Positions 52,224 through 61,216 of a stretch of 64,000 nt of DNA are shown here, in pieces. Position numbers and translations under genes: made by a program. The stretch covers positions 62,001 through 126,000 of the forward strand of contig NZ_BCTM01000006.1 of assembly GCF_001571285.1 (NCBI RefSeq), given 5' to 3'. How positions within the stretch are numbered: position 1 is the first letter of the stretch; the number at the start of each line of letters is the position of its first letter. The DNA is from Kluyvera cryocrescens NBRC 102467 (GTDB taxonomy: Bacteria; Pseudomonadota; Gammaproteobacteria; Enterobacterales; Enterobacteriaceae). Below the pieces are notes generated by a model. That model searched no databases, was not told the DNA's origin, and was given only the letters and a program-made list of their open reading frames with translations.

Positions 52224-52772
52224 TTCAAGGTGCAAAAAACAAGACTGTGCATTCCGGCATTTATCATCGGGTTTTGCGCAACAAAGATTTTCCTTCACAT
52301 GAATTCATGAACGTTCAGTTCGCTCGGACAGAAATCGTGTTGCCTGAGCTCTGCGCGTTTTACTGCGCGAACTTGTCCGTGATGTTATTGGCTCGCAAGT
52401 TAGCTCAGAAAGGGGAGATAAACGGCAAAATCGGCAGGAGGTTGATGTCTACGTGGAGGCAGTAGAAGGCGATAGTGTTGAACACCAGCATCGCTTGCGG
52501 TCTGCTGCGCAAACGCCAGCTTGCAGAGGGGCGATAGCCGGTATCCAGACGCTTGCGAAAGCTGGGCATAAATACAGACTTCATTAAACAGATAGTGCTT
52601 TGAAAAGCCCCAATATTTTCATATTGGGGCTCGACTTTACATTTTGCAAACTGGTAAAAAATACGCTTCAGATATATGCATTTATCATTGTTCTGGCTGC
52701 GTGAATTTTAAATCGTAATATAAATGGATTTATAACGATCTGCATTTCATATTATTATACTTTTAATATAAA
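52224..52772. other. Gene-free stretch with a minus-strand terminator
   Basis: No convincing gene. A perfect 11-bp hairpin (AGCCCCAATAT, TTTC loop) at 52606-52631 is followed on the minus strand by TTTT and could end the DUF1398 transcript 140 bp after its stop. The part at 52300-52500 is open in one frame but has no start signal or recognisable family. Confidence 0.55.
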
Positions 52773-53168
52773 TTACGTAGGTTTAATAAAGTTTTCCGTG
52801 TGCAATAGCGTATTATCTTTAGACCAATAATGGCGTGTCTCATCTTCAATATCCACAACCCATTTAAATACACCAGCCCGTGCAAGCTCCTGGCAGTATT
52901 GATCAAACTCGGTAATCCCCGTGAAGTGCCTCTTTGCTGCAATTTGCGCAAGACCACTGCTGGCATGCGCATTGATTTTAATGAGCCCCCTGTGGCTCTT
53001 CATTGAAATATAGGTATCAGCCTTAGTTACAATTTTTACATTTCCAGTGGCGACAAAATAAATGTAGTATGAAACATTATTATGTTTTAAATCTGTTAAG
53101 AAACGAAAAAAATTAGATTTAGACCTGACCTGTTGAAACAATCCATGGATCATTTCGTTAAATTCCAT
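52773..53168 (-). CDS. DUF1398 family protein (YbcV-like)
   Basis: A 131-residue cytoplasmic protein whose pattern (SNFFRFLTDLKHNNVSYY, then AKRHFTGITEFDQYC, AGVFKWVVDIEDETRHYW) fits DUF1398, a family found in enterobacteria and in prophage DLP12 as YbcV. Function unknown. AAGGATTA precedes the ATG. The gene and its surroundings are AT-rich compared with icd, a sign of transfer. Confidence 0.72.
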   Translation of the reverse strand: MEFNEMIHGLFQQVRSKSNFFRFLTDLKHNNVSYYIYFVATGNVKIVTKADTYISMKSHRGLIKINAHASSGLAQIAAKRHFTGITEFDQYCQELARAGVFKWVVDIEDETRHYWSKDNTLLHTENFIKPT

Positions 53169-53398
53169 TTAATCCTTCATCTATCCCGTAGTTATATATA
53201 TTGGGGGATATCAATGTATACCGAGTTGTACCTGAATAACAACAAAATAAACGGTTGTCGTAGCAGTTAACCAATAAATATCGGATTGAAGTCAGGGGAA
53301 AGGGAAACGATATTTCGTAGAATTACGACTTTACTAATTTTGATAGCTTGCTTGTGCCTATGGCCCTACACTAGTGGCGTAAACACAAGGAGATAGCA

Positions 53399-53623
53399 AT
53401 GTTAGAAGGGTACTTCGATCTCGACGGCGCCACCGGCGTTGATGCCGCTGAAAATCACAAGCGCTTACTGGCCGTGCAGGCTGCTCTGGAAATCTCCAAA
53501 GCGTCCGTTTCTGCGTCTACTGCAAACGCTGGGATCCGCTCCCAGATGGACTTGCGCAACGTTTCGCAGGAAGTTGCCGCACTGGCTGACGCCATCCAGG
53601 ATGCGCTGGAAATCAGCGAGTAA
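53399..53623 (+). CDS. Small hypothetical protein, 74 residues
   Basis: A 74-residue acidic, Ala-rich, helical protein with no signal peptide or membrane segment (GVDAAENHKRLLAVQAAL, EVAALADAIQDALEISE). A strong AAGGAGAT lies six bases before the ATG, and a GC hairpin (53631-53648) follows the stop, so it looks like a complete gene. Related short proteins may exist in other enterobacteria, but I assign no function. Confidence 0.72.
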   Translation: MLEGYFDLDGATGVDAAENHKRLLAVQAALEISKASVSASTANAGIRSQMDLRNVSQEVAALADAIQDALEISE

Positions 53624-53644
53624 ATCCTCTTGCCGCCTCCGGGC

Positions 53645-53870
53645 GGCATTCACCTTTTGTAGTTCTTCTGCAAAACGCCTGCAAAACTGACTATCAATTG
53701 ACCAGTATTTCCCGCTCTTTTCCCTACGAGTCGTTGTACCTGTCATTGCCTGGCTGGCATGTCCCATCCATATTTGCGTGTTAACTCCCCGTTAGCGATA
53801 TAGCCGTTCAGATACCTGCATCATTGATCTGAACTCTTGTAGCGCTCTACGTGAGGTCCTGAAATACGTC
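53645..53870 (-). pseudogene. Remnant of a lambda-type phage integrase C terminus
   Basis: On the minus strand the frame reads LQEFRSMMQVSERLYR, then a TAA stop, then RGVNTQIWMGHASQAMTGTT and KYWSIDSQFCRRFAEELQK. This follows the order of tyrosine-recombinase box II (HELRSLSARLY in lambda Int; LLGH; MT..Y). The catalytic His-x-x-Arg is partly kept (EFRS), the GH is kept, and the catalytic tyrosine position is threonine. The rest of the gene is missing. It marks a former prophage or island end near icd. Confidence 0.65.
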
Positions 53871-53894
53871 AGGCGAAATTTTCACCGGAAGGTA

Positions 53895-55433
53895 TCAGCG
53901 CGGCGTTGATATGCCGATTATCCGATTTTTCCCGGATGTTTTTGCCAGATACAGTTTTTCATCCGCCTGCTTCAATAGTTGCTCCACAGAAACGTGACCT
54001 GAATTTTTTGCGATACCTGCACTGAATGTTACGCGCAAATCCGGCTCCCGCCATACCCTCATGGAAACCATTTTGAGCCAGGTATCAATCAGTTGGTAGA
54101 AGAAGTCATAATCCTCACCGCTGTAGATTACACATAATTCTTCACCGCCAAATCGATAAATATTATGTTCATTACCCATAACCTGACTGCCGATTTTGCT
54201 CACCGTGCGTAACACGTTGTCACCCGCATCATGCCCGTATGTATCATTTATTTTCTTGAAATCATCAATGTCGATTATGGCCAAATAAAAGGATTGATTT
54301 TTTTCAATAAGGTTACGCATGTCATTATCAAACTTCCGGCGGTTGAATATATGGGTCAAACCATCCGTGGTTGATTCATAGACGGCGCGCTCAAGGTTTT
54401 GTTGGTTTTCCTTGACGTTCTCATATATCGAAGTTATAGAAACTTTATCTTTATTCGGATCGATGCCGTTGATTCCCATATAAAGCTTTGAAATGATTTT
54501 CTCCATATATAACTTAGCCAGGACAACCATAATCATATATAGCACTAAGCAGGAGAGCGTCACTATCCAGAACGTTTTCCTGGCAATACTGGTGATATCT
54601 TGGTAGTCGCATTCATGCACAATGGTGAAGGCAAACCAGTCTGGGTTCATGTATGTGCGATAAAAAACGTAAACCTTTTCTTTGTCATCATAGAAATCCC
54701 CTTCGACATTAGATGCTTGTTCAATCCATGCCTGAGGGATTTTTTTACGCAAAATTTCAATTTTATTCTCACTGAGCACCACGTCTCCAGAAGAAGAAGC
54801 AATTAAAAATTTGCCATTGTATGGCGGAGTTTTATTGTTGATGGTTGAACTGATTGACTTTAAGTCTAAATCAAAAGCAATATTCCCGATAAAATCAGAA
54901 GATTTATCAAAGAGATTCATACTGACCGTGATGGATTTTTTCTTCGATTTGGTTGTGCCATTTACGTCGCTAATCGCCGAGATGTAAGGGTCGGAATAGC
55001 TGATGAAATCTTTTGCGGCCGTTAGTGGATACCAGGGTCTTGAGCGCGGAGCAAACCGTGTGAGCTCAACGTTTGGGTAGATTCTGTATTTGTCTGTGGC
55101 ATTGGATATCATCACGTTATTGAAAAACACGGTTGAATCAGTAATCGCCGCTATCACGGTGTTGAGATCGGTTGGACGATTATCTAAATATCTTTCAATA
55201 TCATTCTCGTCTATATTCGATGATAAACTTCTGAATATCATTTTTATTTCATTGAGCGGGGTTTCAATATTGGCTTTCGACGCATTAGCAGTGAAGCGAG
55301 ACATTGTGTTTTTGAATTCTTTTTGACTGCTTAGGTCAATATAAAAATAGGTATAAGTGCTAACTATGAAGAAAGGAATCAATAAAACGAAAAACAAACA
55401 GCATATCGTTTTGTTTGTGGTGTAGCGCTTCAT
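53895..55433 (-). CDS. Membrane diguanylate cyclase with Cache-like sensor
   Basis: A 512-residue protein: helix one (about 10-32), a periplasmic sensor of about 250 residues resembling double Cache domains (FAPRSRPWYPLTAAKD is typical), helix two (about 285-308) and a C-terminal GGDEF domain with TDGLTHIFNRRKF and the active-site variant RFGGEEL. The inhibitory I-site RxxD is not present. It should make cyclic di-GMP in response to an external small molecule. AT-rich like its neighbours. Confidence 0.9.
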   Translation of the reverse strand: MKRYTTNKTICCLFFVLLIPFFIVSTYTYFYIDLSSQKEFKNTMSRFTANASKANIETPLNEIKMIFRSLSSNIDENDIERYLDNRPTDLNTVIAAITDSTVFFNNVMISNATDKYRIYPNVELTRFAPRSRPWYPLTAAKDFISYSDPYISAISDVNGTTKSKKKSITVSMNLFDKSSDFIGNIAFDLDLKSISSTINNKTPPYNGKFLIASSSGDVVLSENKIEILRKKIPQAWIEQASNVEGDFYDDKEKVYVFYRTYMNPDWFAFTIVHECDYQDITSIARKTFWIVTLSCLVLYMIMVVLAKLYMEKIISKLYMGINGIDPNKDKVSITSIYENVKENQQNLERAVYESTTDGLTHIFNRRKFDNDMRNLIEKNQSFYLAIIDIDDFKKINDTYGHDAGDNVLRTVSKIGSQVMGNEHNIYRFGGEELCVIYSGEDYDFFYQLIDTWLKMVSMRVWREPDLRVTFSAGIAKNSGHVSVEQLLKQADEKLYLAKTSGKNRIIGISTPR

Positions 55434-55943
55434 CCTAAAGGTCTCAATAATAACAATGCAGTTAGTGTGGTTATGCTATCACGGGAACATTCAATAATCA
55501 GTAATCACGTATTGAAATTATTTCATTTGTCTATTTGTTGAGCAATGCGTAGCGTAGATTACCGATTGTCTATTGGAGGCGCCTGCGACGCCTAACCCTG
55601 CCGATCACCGCTGTATGGCAGCTGCTGCTGTTGTCACAAGTAAAGCTCAGAGGGGATGATGTGCACATATCAATGAGCGGCGGAAGCGCTGAAGAACGAG
55701 GATCGCAAGCATCTCCTTATCATTCTCCTGGCTATAATGGCACAGTTGACCGCAGCAGACGCTAAACCGGGATGGTCGGGCTGACTTTTTCGCGGTTTAT
55801 TGATAAACATCTTGAGCGCAGTGCACTGAGTTGGGATAACCACCGGTTTTTTACAGCTAAAAATAGTAGGAGTACTTTTAATTTGTTGTCGTTTTTATCG
55901 TGATCTGAATAATGAATATGATAACCATTAAAGGCAATGTTTT
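55434..55943. other. Gene-free stretch
   Basis: No supported gene or RNA in these 510 bp. The last 60 bp are AT-rich and probably hold the promoter of the gene at 55944. Confidence 0.5.
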
Positions 55944-56393
55944 ATGAAACTTCATGCTATTACAATCATTGCGCTGCTTTTTATTTCATCTATTGCACAT
56001 TCAGCACTTCAGGAAAGGGAATACAATACCTGGTATACAAAGGATGGCATCCTTTATGACATGACTCAGACTTCGGACGGTTTTCCCGTGATGCTCAGCA
56101 TTTCGCAGCCGGGGCGAATGGGCGCCAACCTGGTGGTTTCCTACGTATCTCAGGGACCATGTGTTGGCGAACCCAACAAATTGAATGTCAATGGTAAAGA
56201 TATTCCCGCTAAATACAGCTGCGTGCCGTTAGGGAAGAACCGGATTGAACATTTCGCAGTAAACAATGCCGACCAGGTCAATGACATGGTGAATCATCTG
56301 AAGTCTGATTTCACGTTATTGCTGCAGAACGATATCAAAGTTTGGGCTGCTAACATCAAGTCGCCGAATTTTGGCGTAGCGCCGAGGTTTTGA
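55944..56393 (+). CDS. Secreted hypothetical protein, 149 residues
   Basis: A protein with a clear signal peptide (MKLHAITIIALLFISSIAHS) and a 130-residue mature part with two cysteines (GPCVGEPN and YSCVPLG) likely to form a disulfide in the periplasm. No family recognised. An AAAGGCA ribosome-binding site precedes the ATG. It is a lone gene. Confidence 0.75.
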   Translation: MKLHAITIIALLFISSIAHSALQEREYNTWYTKDGILYDMTQTSDGFPVMLSISQPGRMGANLVVSYVSQGPCVGEPNKLNVNGKDIPAKYSCVPLGKNRIEHFAVNNADQVNDMVNHLKSDFTLLLQNDIKVWAANIKSPNFGVAPRF

Positions 56394-56809
56394 TGTCTGA
56401 TGAGCATGCTGCCTACAGGCTCAGGTTGATCAATGAAACACAACAGCCCGTTCACGCGCTATTTTAAACAGTGGCAGTGGCAGTGGTGAATCGGTGAAAA
56501 GGGCGGGGCAACCGCGCTCCCTTTGTAATGCCAGTTATCCGACAGCGAAAACGGAAGTTCGTATTGCGCTGACCCGCGGACACCAGTCGTATATCACGGT
56601 TGAAATGATGGATCGGCATTCGCCTAGGAGCGGTTTTGGTAGGTAAGCGCCCTGAGTCATTACCGGGGCGGCTGGGCATAACTGTAAATGTGTCTGATAG
56701 GTAACAAATGCGTTACTGAGATTGAACTGTTTCCCTTTTGCGCTTCGGTGGTACACTAAAAACGTGATTTCCATCATGACCTGCGTAAAAACGAGAAAGA
56801 GATACTGCT
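56394..56809. other. Gap before the carbonic anhydrase gene
   Basis: No gene supported. A TACACTAAA -10-like sequence near 56752 may belong to the promoter of the next gene. Confidence 0.45.
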
Positions 56810-57445
56810 ATGCAACATATCATTGAAGGGTTCCTCAACTTTCAGAAAGAAGTTTTTCCTAAACGTAAGGAACTCTTCCGCAGCCTGGCTTCCAGCCAGA
56901 ATCCAAAAGCACTTTTCATCTCCTGTTCAGACAGTCGTTTGGTGCCTGAGCTGGTCACTCAACAAGAGCCAGGACAGCTGTTTGTTATCCGCAACGCGGG
57001 CAATATTGTGCCGTCCTTTGGTCCTGAACCCGGTGGGGTCTCGGCGACGATTGAGTACGCCGTGGTCGCATTAGGCGTGACGGATATTGTGATTTGTGGG
57101 CACTCCAACTGCGGCGCGATGAAAGCTATCGCTACCTGCCAGTGTCTGGAACCAATGCCGGCCGTTTCTCACTGGTTACGTTATTCCGATGCGGCAAAAG
57201 CCGTTGTCGAGAAGAAAACGTATGACAATGAAACTGACAAAGTGAACGCGATGGTGGAAGAAAACGTCATTGCGCAGCTCAATAATATTAAAACTCACCC
57301 GTCGGTCGCTGTAGGCCTGCGCGATGGTGCCATTCGCCTGCACGGTTGGGTATACGATATCGAAAGTGGCGCTATCCGCGCGCTGGAGAAAGGCACGAAA
57401 CAATTTGTCTCGTTAGCTGACAACCCTGAAGTCTTCTTCGAGTAA
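56810..57445 (+). CDS. Beta-class carbonic anhydrase, CynT-like
   Basis: A 211-residue zinc enzyme that interconverts CO2 and bicarbonate. Zinc ligands are in [10 protein letters not shown] (Cys, with Asp/Arg dyad) and GHSNCGAM (His, Cys). The protein is far closer to E. coli CynT (for example [23 protein letters not shown]) than to Can. E. coli cynT sits in the cyanate operon with cynS; no cyanase or CynX gene is nearby here, so this is a stand-alone copy of uncertain role. Confidence 0.92.
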   Translation: MQHIIEGFLNFQKEVFPKRKELFRSLASSQNPKALFISCSDSRLVPELVTQQEPGQLFVIRNAGNIVPSFGPEPGGVSATIEYAVVALGVTDIVICGHSNCGAMKAIATCQCLEPMPAVSHWLRYSDAAKAVVEKKTYDNETDKVNAMVEENVIAQLNNIKTHPSVAVGLRDGAIRLHGWVYDIESGAIRALEKGTKQFVSLADNPEVFFE

Positions 57446-57460
57446 ATCACCTGCCCGCGA

Positions 57461-57520
57461 AAAACCGCCTGCTAGACATCGTTCCATCGTTTGGAAGGGT
57501 GCGGTAGGGCGGTTTTTTTG
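57461..57520 (+). terminator. Terminator of the carbonic anhydrase gene
   Basis: AAAACCGCC pairs with GGCGGTTTT across a 40-base loop that has its own internal pairing, and TTTTTTT follows. Confidence 0.7.
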
Positions 57521-57639
57521 TTCATTTTGCGCCGCGATAGGCTGTGCCACTCGCTTTGGTGATCCCACTCAAGGGAATGTAACTTTGGCTAGTGAACACC
57601 AATGCGTCGGCCCCCGTTTTTTTCTTGTCCCTGTAGGTT

Positions 57640-57846
57640 GTACACGACCTGTTTATGCGCAGAGAAGTAGCCCATACTAAAGGCCTATGCATTCCTTTGT
57701 GAATTAACGTCCTGTAGGCGTTGGCACTGACTTAATGACGCGTCAGCCACGGCGACAATCTTCACGCTGCTGGCCTGTTCCTACTGATTTGCGCAACCGC
57801 ATATCGCGAGTATGAAGCCGAGGCGTAAACCTAATCGTTTCACCAT
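57640..57846 (-). pseudogene. Broken small lipoprotein gene (DUF4156-like)
   Basis: On the minus strand an ATG at 57846 opens MVKRLGLRLGFILAICGCANQ, a lipoprotein signal peptide with its lipobox cysteine, then a TAG stop. The same frame then reads EQASSVKIVAVADASLSQCQ, which resembles the mature start of YjeI/DUF4156 lipoproteins (SVKIV...QC), before another TAG. The two in-frame stops and lack of the family's C-terminal half indicate decay. The family match is by eye. Confidence 0.5.
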
Positions 57847-58103
57847 TCCATCGCCCTCATTGTCATAAAGGCTCTCATACCTTACCGACCAACGTCAGTT
57901 TTGCCCGCCGCGCAGTGCGCAGAGGCGCGTTATTGATAATGACATACAGAAATGGACGCCAGGCCATGACCTTATCATCCGTCGGTTTTCTGATAAACCT
58001 GGCAAAAGAGGGCGGGGAGAACGCTCCTGCAAAAGTATTAATGTGAATAATTAGGATCGGATATTGGTATGAGCGATGCGGGTAATGATTTGAAGTACCA
58101 ATA

Positions 58104-58136
58104 AAAACGGGAGCCCAGGGTTCCCGTTTATTTTTT
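58104..58136. terminator. Terminator after yoaG
   Basis: AAACGGGA and TTCCCGTTT arms flank an 8-base loop; A/T runs on both sides allow termination in both directions. It ends the yeaR-yeaR-yoaG transcript. Confidence 0.8.
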
Positions 58137-58147
58137 ACAACGTTGCA

Positions 58148-58330
58148 CTACCAACCGCAAACGTCATGTTCGTTTTCAGTATCGTAAGCACGAACGGTAT
58201 TGATCAGGTCTTTGACCACATCCGCCGCAACATCTGGGACCAGCAGTTCCATCGGTGTCTCGGTTTCATAATCAACAGAAATGCCGTTGCTATTGTTGGT
58301 GACGGTCACCGTGTAGGTTGCCTTACCCAT
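58148..58330 (-). CDS. yoaG: DUF1869 protein YoaG
   Basis: A 60-residue protein almost the same as E. coli YoaG (MGKATYTVTVTNNSNGISVD to ENEHDVCGW). E. coli YoaG forms a beta-rich dimer of unknown function and is co-expressed with YeaR under nitrate, nitrite and NO control. The start at 58330 matches E. coli; the frame upstream overlaps yeaR. Last gene of the operon, four bases after the upstream yeaR copy. Confidence 0.93.
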   Translation of the reverse strand: MGKATYTVTVTNNSNGISVDYETETPMELLVPDVAADVVKDLINTVRAYDTENEHDVCGW

Positions 58331-58334
58331 CTTC

Positions 58335-58688
58335 TTACCCCTTATGCGAGTTAACGACTTTGCCCAGACCTTTTCCCTCAAGGGTGGCATCGGGATCGGC
58401 GAAGAAATCGATATTGAAATAAGTATCGTCGGTCAACAGTTCGATGCGGTGCCATTTTTGCGGCGGTGAGATACCAAAAGAGCCGGCCTCAATCACCACC
58501 TCGACATCGGGCTCAGTGGCATCGCCGTCAGGAAAACCAAAATAGCGCACGGCACCCTGCATCACGGAGAGGCGACCATAGACATGGGCTTTGGTGTTGT
58601 GATGGGTGAAGAGGGCTTTCGGCGCAGTATCTTGATTCCAGAACGGAGTCGAACGCGAATGAACAAAATTTTCAGGAATACGTAACAT
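58335..58688 (-). CDS. YeaR-family protein, second copy (DUF1971)
   Basis: A 117-residue small cupin of the DUF1971/TehB-like family: RIPENFVHSRSTPFWNQDTA, RLSVMQGAVRYFGF, SPPQKWHRIELLTDDTYFNIDFF. It resembles its neighbour at 58719 over the whole length but lacks the HLDKGTR loop (reads HHNTKAHVYG). It appears to be a diverged tandem duplicate. Located between yeaR and yoaG. Confidence 0.85.
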   Translation of the reverse strand: MLRIPENFVHSRSTPFWNQDTAPKALFTHHNTKAHVYGRLSVMQGAVRYFGFPDGDATEPDVEVVIEAGSFGISPPQKWHRIELLTDDTYFNIDFFADPDATLEGKGLGKVVNSHKG

Positions 58689-58718
58689 AGATGGCTCCTT
58701 ACAGCATGACCCTAAGGT

Positions 58719-59045
58719 CTATAGCGATTTCAGCACATCAGCTTCGACAAAGAAGTCGATGTTAAATACGGTATCGTCGGTCATGGTTTCGATGTAATGC
58801 CATTTTTCTGGCGGAAATACGCCGAAATGGCCGGCTTCGATAATCAGTTCGCTTTCCGGCTCGGGCGATGTCTCAGAGGCAAAACCAAGGTAGCGAATGG
58901 CGCCTTGATGCACGGAGAGCCGTGGATAAACACCCTGACGCGTGCCTTTATCCAGATGGCGCTGAAAAATGCCGGCAGGTGCGGTGTCTTTGTTCCAGAA
59001 CGGTGTGGAACGGGTATGAATACAACTTTGCGGAATGCGTAGCAT
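58719..59045 (-). CDS. yeaR: YeaR, nitrate/NO-responsive cupin protein
   Basis: A 108-residue DUF1971 protein close to E. coli YeaR (HTRSTPFWNKDTAPAGIF, HLDKGTRQGVYPRLSV, FPPEKWHYIETMTDDT), shorter by about ten residues at the C terminus. First gene of yeaR-yeaR-yoaG. In E. coli the operon is activated by NarL/NarP and repressed by NsrR; the NsrR box is conserved here at 59103. Biochemical role unknown, though YeaR is tied to tellurite and nitrosative stress responses. Confidence 0.9.
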   Translation of the reverse strand: MLRIPQSCIHTRSTPFWNKDTAPAGIFQRHLDKGTRQGVYPRLSVHQGAIRYLGFASETSPEPESELIIEAGHFGVFPPEKWHYIETMTDDTVFNIDFFVEADVLKSL

Positions 59046-59102
59046 GTTTTCCCCCTATACGTTGAAAGTATTAAACCATAATTTTCGTAGGCTGTTTATC
59101 AG

Positions 59103-59125
59103 AAAATGCATTTTATATGCATCTT
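59103..59125 (-). promoter_or_regulatory. NsrR operator of the yeaR operon
   Basis: On the minus strand AAGATGCATATAAAATGCATTTT matches the two-arm NsrR consensus AAGATGCAT...ATGCATCTT with few changes; written here in two halves, AAGATGCAT and AAATGCATTTT. It lies about 60 bp upstream of yeaR. Confidence 0.85.
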
Positions 59126-59258
59126 ATAGGATAGGTTAAACACTTGATCTTTTTTGCGTGATATTTGTGAACATCAGGCAACAAAAAACATTCAATTTAT
59201 GCTTCATTAGTGTTACAAATACAGCAAAATATCGTGAGTTTCGCGTCGGGAGGATGCA

Positions 59259-59519
59259 ATGATTCTGGAAAAACTGCGCACGCCGAAGGGTAAAAGATTC
59301 GTGCTGTGTGCGATGGTCATTTTCGCTATTGCCGTGGTGGTGGTCGGTCGCGCGACGTTTGGCGGTGTGGTCAGCGAATATAATCTGCCCTATTCGGAGT
59401 GGACGACGAGCATGTTTGTGCTGCAAGGGGCAATGGTCATGGTCTACAGCACGATCTTTACCGTTCTCTTCTCTATCCCGCTTGCTTTCTTGCTTTTAGG
59501 CTCTGATAACAAGCAATAA
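59259..59519 (+). CDS. Small two-helix membrane protein, unknown
   Basis: An 86-residue protein with two hydrophobic helices (FVLCAMVIFAIAVVVVG at 16-32 and a longer one at about 53-80). A GGGAGGA site lies six bases before the ATG. It is divergent from yeaR, with 213 bp between them. No family recognised. Confidence 0.75.
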   Translation: MILEKLRTPKGKRFVLCAMVIFAIAVVVVGRATFGGVVSEYNLPYSEWTTSMFVLQGAMVMVYSTIFTVLFSIPLAFLLLGSDNKQ

Positions 59520-59712
59520 TTTTTTTCCGGCGAGCGTCCTGCTCGCCTTCCGCAAATCCTATTGCCATTCCCGTAAAGACCTGACACGATCAAATTCCTG
59601 CCAGCGAAAATTATCGTCCATAATGATCACGATACGTAATGAAAACGACCGTGACGCGAACTAACGGCGAGTGCGGCGTTTAAAGGAATGGGTCCATCAG
59701 GACGGAGTGGCG

Positions 59713-61188
59713 GTGAGAATTATTCAGGATAGTCTGCGCAAAAAACAGTCGCTGTTGGCATCGGCGGTCGTGACCTGTCTGCTGATTTGCCTCGCTCTCT
59801 TTTTCCTTTACCAGCGCGCATTATCGCAGGTGAATGAGAGCATCCACGAACTGCAAAACCAGATGATGACCATGTTCACCGACAATGAGCTGATGGCTGA
59901 GGCGGCAGGGGTACGCTATCAACAGGTTAGCCGTCACTTCCTCTGCGGGGAAGCCGATGTTTTTCATCCCCGCGGTGATGATTGGGGAATTAACGCCAAC
60001 CCAGGCGAGCTGGATAACCAGCATGGCGCATTAGTCGCAAAGAAGCCGGATCGAAGTGCGCGCTGTCTATACGTGGCGGCGGAATATATTCGTGACAAAG
60101 TACGGGCGTTAAATCCCGAACAGCATGATACCCACCGTTATATCATCGATAGCAATGGCAACTGGTTCTACTGGTTTAACGCTGCCGATTCAGTTCCATT
60201 CACTTTTAGCTCGTCGCAAATGGCGAATAATCCCCGAGCGTTCTTCGCCGAGCCGGAAATGTTTTATGATCGGGTGCTGCAAAAAAGCATGCGTAAAAAA
60301 TCGCTCAGCGTGACAAATTTCTACGAAGATAAAATCACCGGCGATAAGGCCTACAGCGTAGTCAGCTATATTTATGACCTGTCAGAAGGCGACCCGAGCA
60401 ACCATATTATCGGCTATCTGGCCTACGATCTTTCGCGTTCGGAACTGCTGCGGATGCTCCAGAATGCGTTTAATCATCAGGTACCCCGCGCGCTGATTCT
60501 TGGTTTACAGAGTCGGCAAACTGGCGAAGTGATGTGCATTGTCAATAATTGTCGCTGGTTGGATCGCCACCATATTCATGAGATTTCTTCACGCTATGAG
60601 ATAACCTATGCGATGCCGGTGTGGTTATTTATCCTCAATGATGGAAATGCGCTGGCGATTCTGGCTATGGCCCCCGCGCTGCTAATTCTGCTGTTCTTTT
60701 TGATTCGTTATCATCTGAATCATGCCGATCTGCGCTTCTATCGCGATCCGTTAACCGGCTGTTTTACGCGCAATATTTTTGCTTTGATCCAGCAGCGTTC
60801 GCTGCCATTTACGACGGTGATTCTTTTTGACTGCAATAAATTCAAGCAGATTAACGACAGCTACGGCCATCAGGCAGGCGATCGCGCTTTACAGGCCATT
60901 GCACAATGTATGCTTGGCGATGTGCGTGCGAACGGCGATTGGGTGATTCGCAGCGGCGGCGATGAGTTTATCGTTCTGCTAAGCCGAACGGATATTGCCC
61001 ATGCGCATATCATCGCTGAACGTATTGCCGCCAAAATTGCGGTCTTCCCGTTTAGTCCAGAAGAACAGCCGGTGCCGTTGTCGGTCTCCTGGGGCGTCGC
61101 ACCGTGCCTTGACTCGCTGGACAACGCCATTCAACAGGCCGATGCGCAGATGTATCAGATGAAGAACAATCGCGGGGAGAAAAGATAA
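59713..61188 (+). CDS. Membrane diguanylate cyclase (GGDEF), periplasmic sensor
   Basis: A 491-residue protein if begun at GTG 59713, which has GGAG five bases ahead; a GTG at 59671 would add 14 residues. Helix one (about 14-34), a periplasmic domain of about 270 residues, helix two (about 308-330), then a GGDEF domain with DPLTGCFTRN, DCNKFKQIND and the intact active site RSGGDEFIVL. The I-site reads ANGD instead of RxxD, so product inhibition is probably absent. It is not an obvious ortholog of E. coli DgcJ although the neighbourhood is the yea region. Confidence 0.88.
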   Translation: MRIIQDSLRKKQSLLASAVVTCLLICLALFFLYQRALSQVNESIHELQNQMMTMFTDNELMAEAAGVRYQQVSRHFLCGEADVFHPRGDDWGINANPGELDNQHGALVAKKPDRSARCLYVAAEYIRDKVRALNPEQHDTHRYIIDSNGNWFYWFNAADSVPFTFSSSQMANNPRAFFAEPEMFYDRVLQKSMRKKSLSVTNFYEDKITGDKAYSVVSYIYDLSEGDPSNHIIGYLAYDLSRSELLRMLQNAFNHQVPRALILGLQSRQTGEVMCIVNNCRWLDRHHIHEISSRYEITYAMPVWLFILNDGNALAILAMAPALLILLFFLIRYHLNHADLRFYRDPLTGCFTRNIFALIQQRSLPFTTVILFDCNKFKQINDSYGHQAGDRALQAIAQCMLGDVRANGDWVIRSGGDEFIVLLSRTDIAHAHIIAERIAAKIAVFPFSPEEQPVPLSVSWGVAPCLDSLDNAIQQADAQMYQMKNNRGEKR

Positions 61189-61216
61189 GCCGACGCGATG
61201 GCGGCTTATCTTTGAC

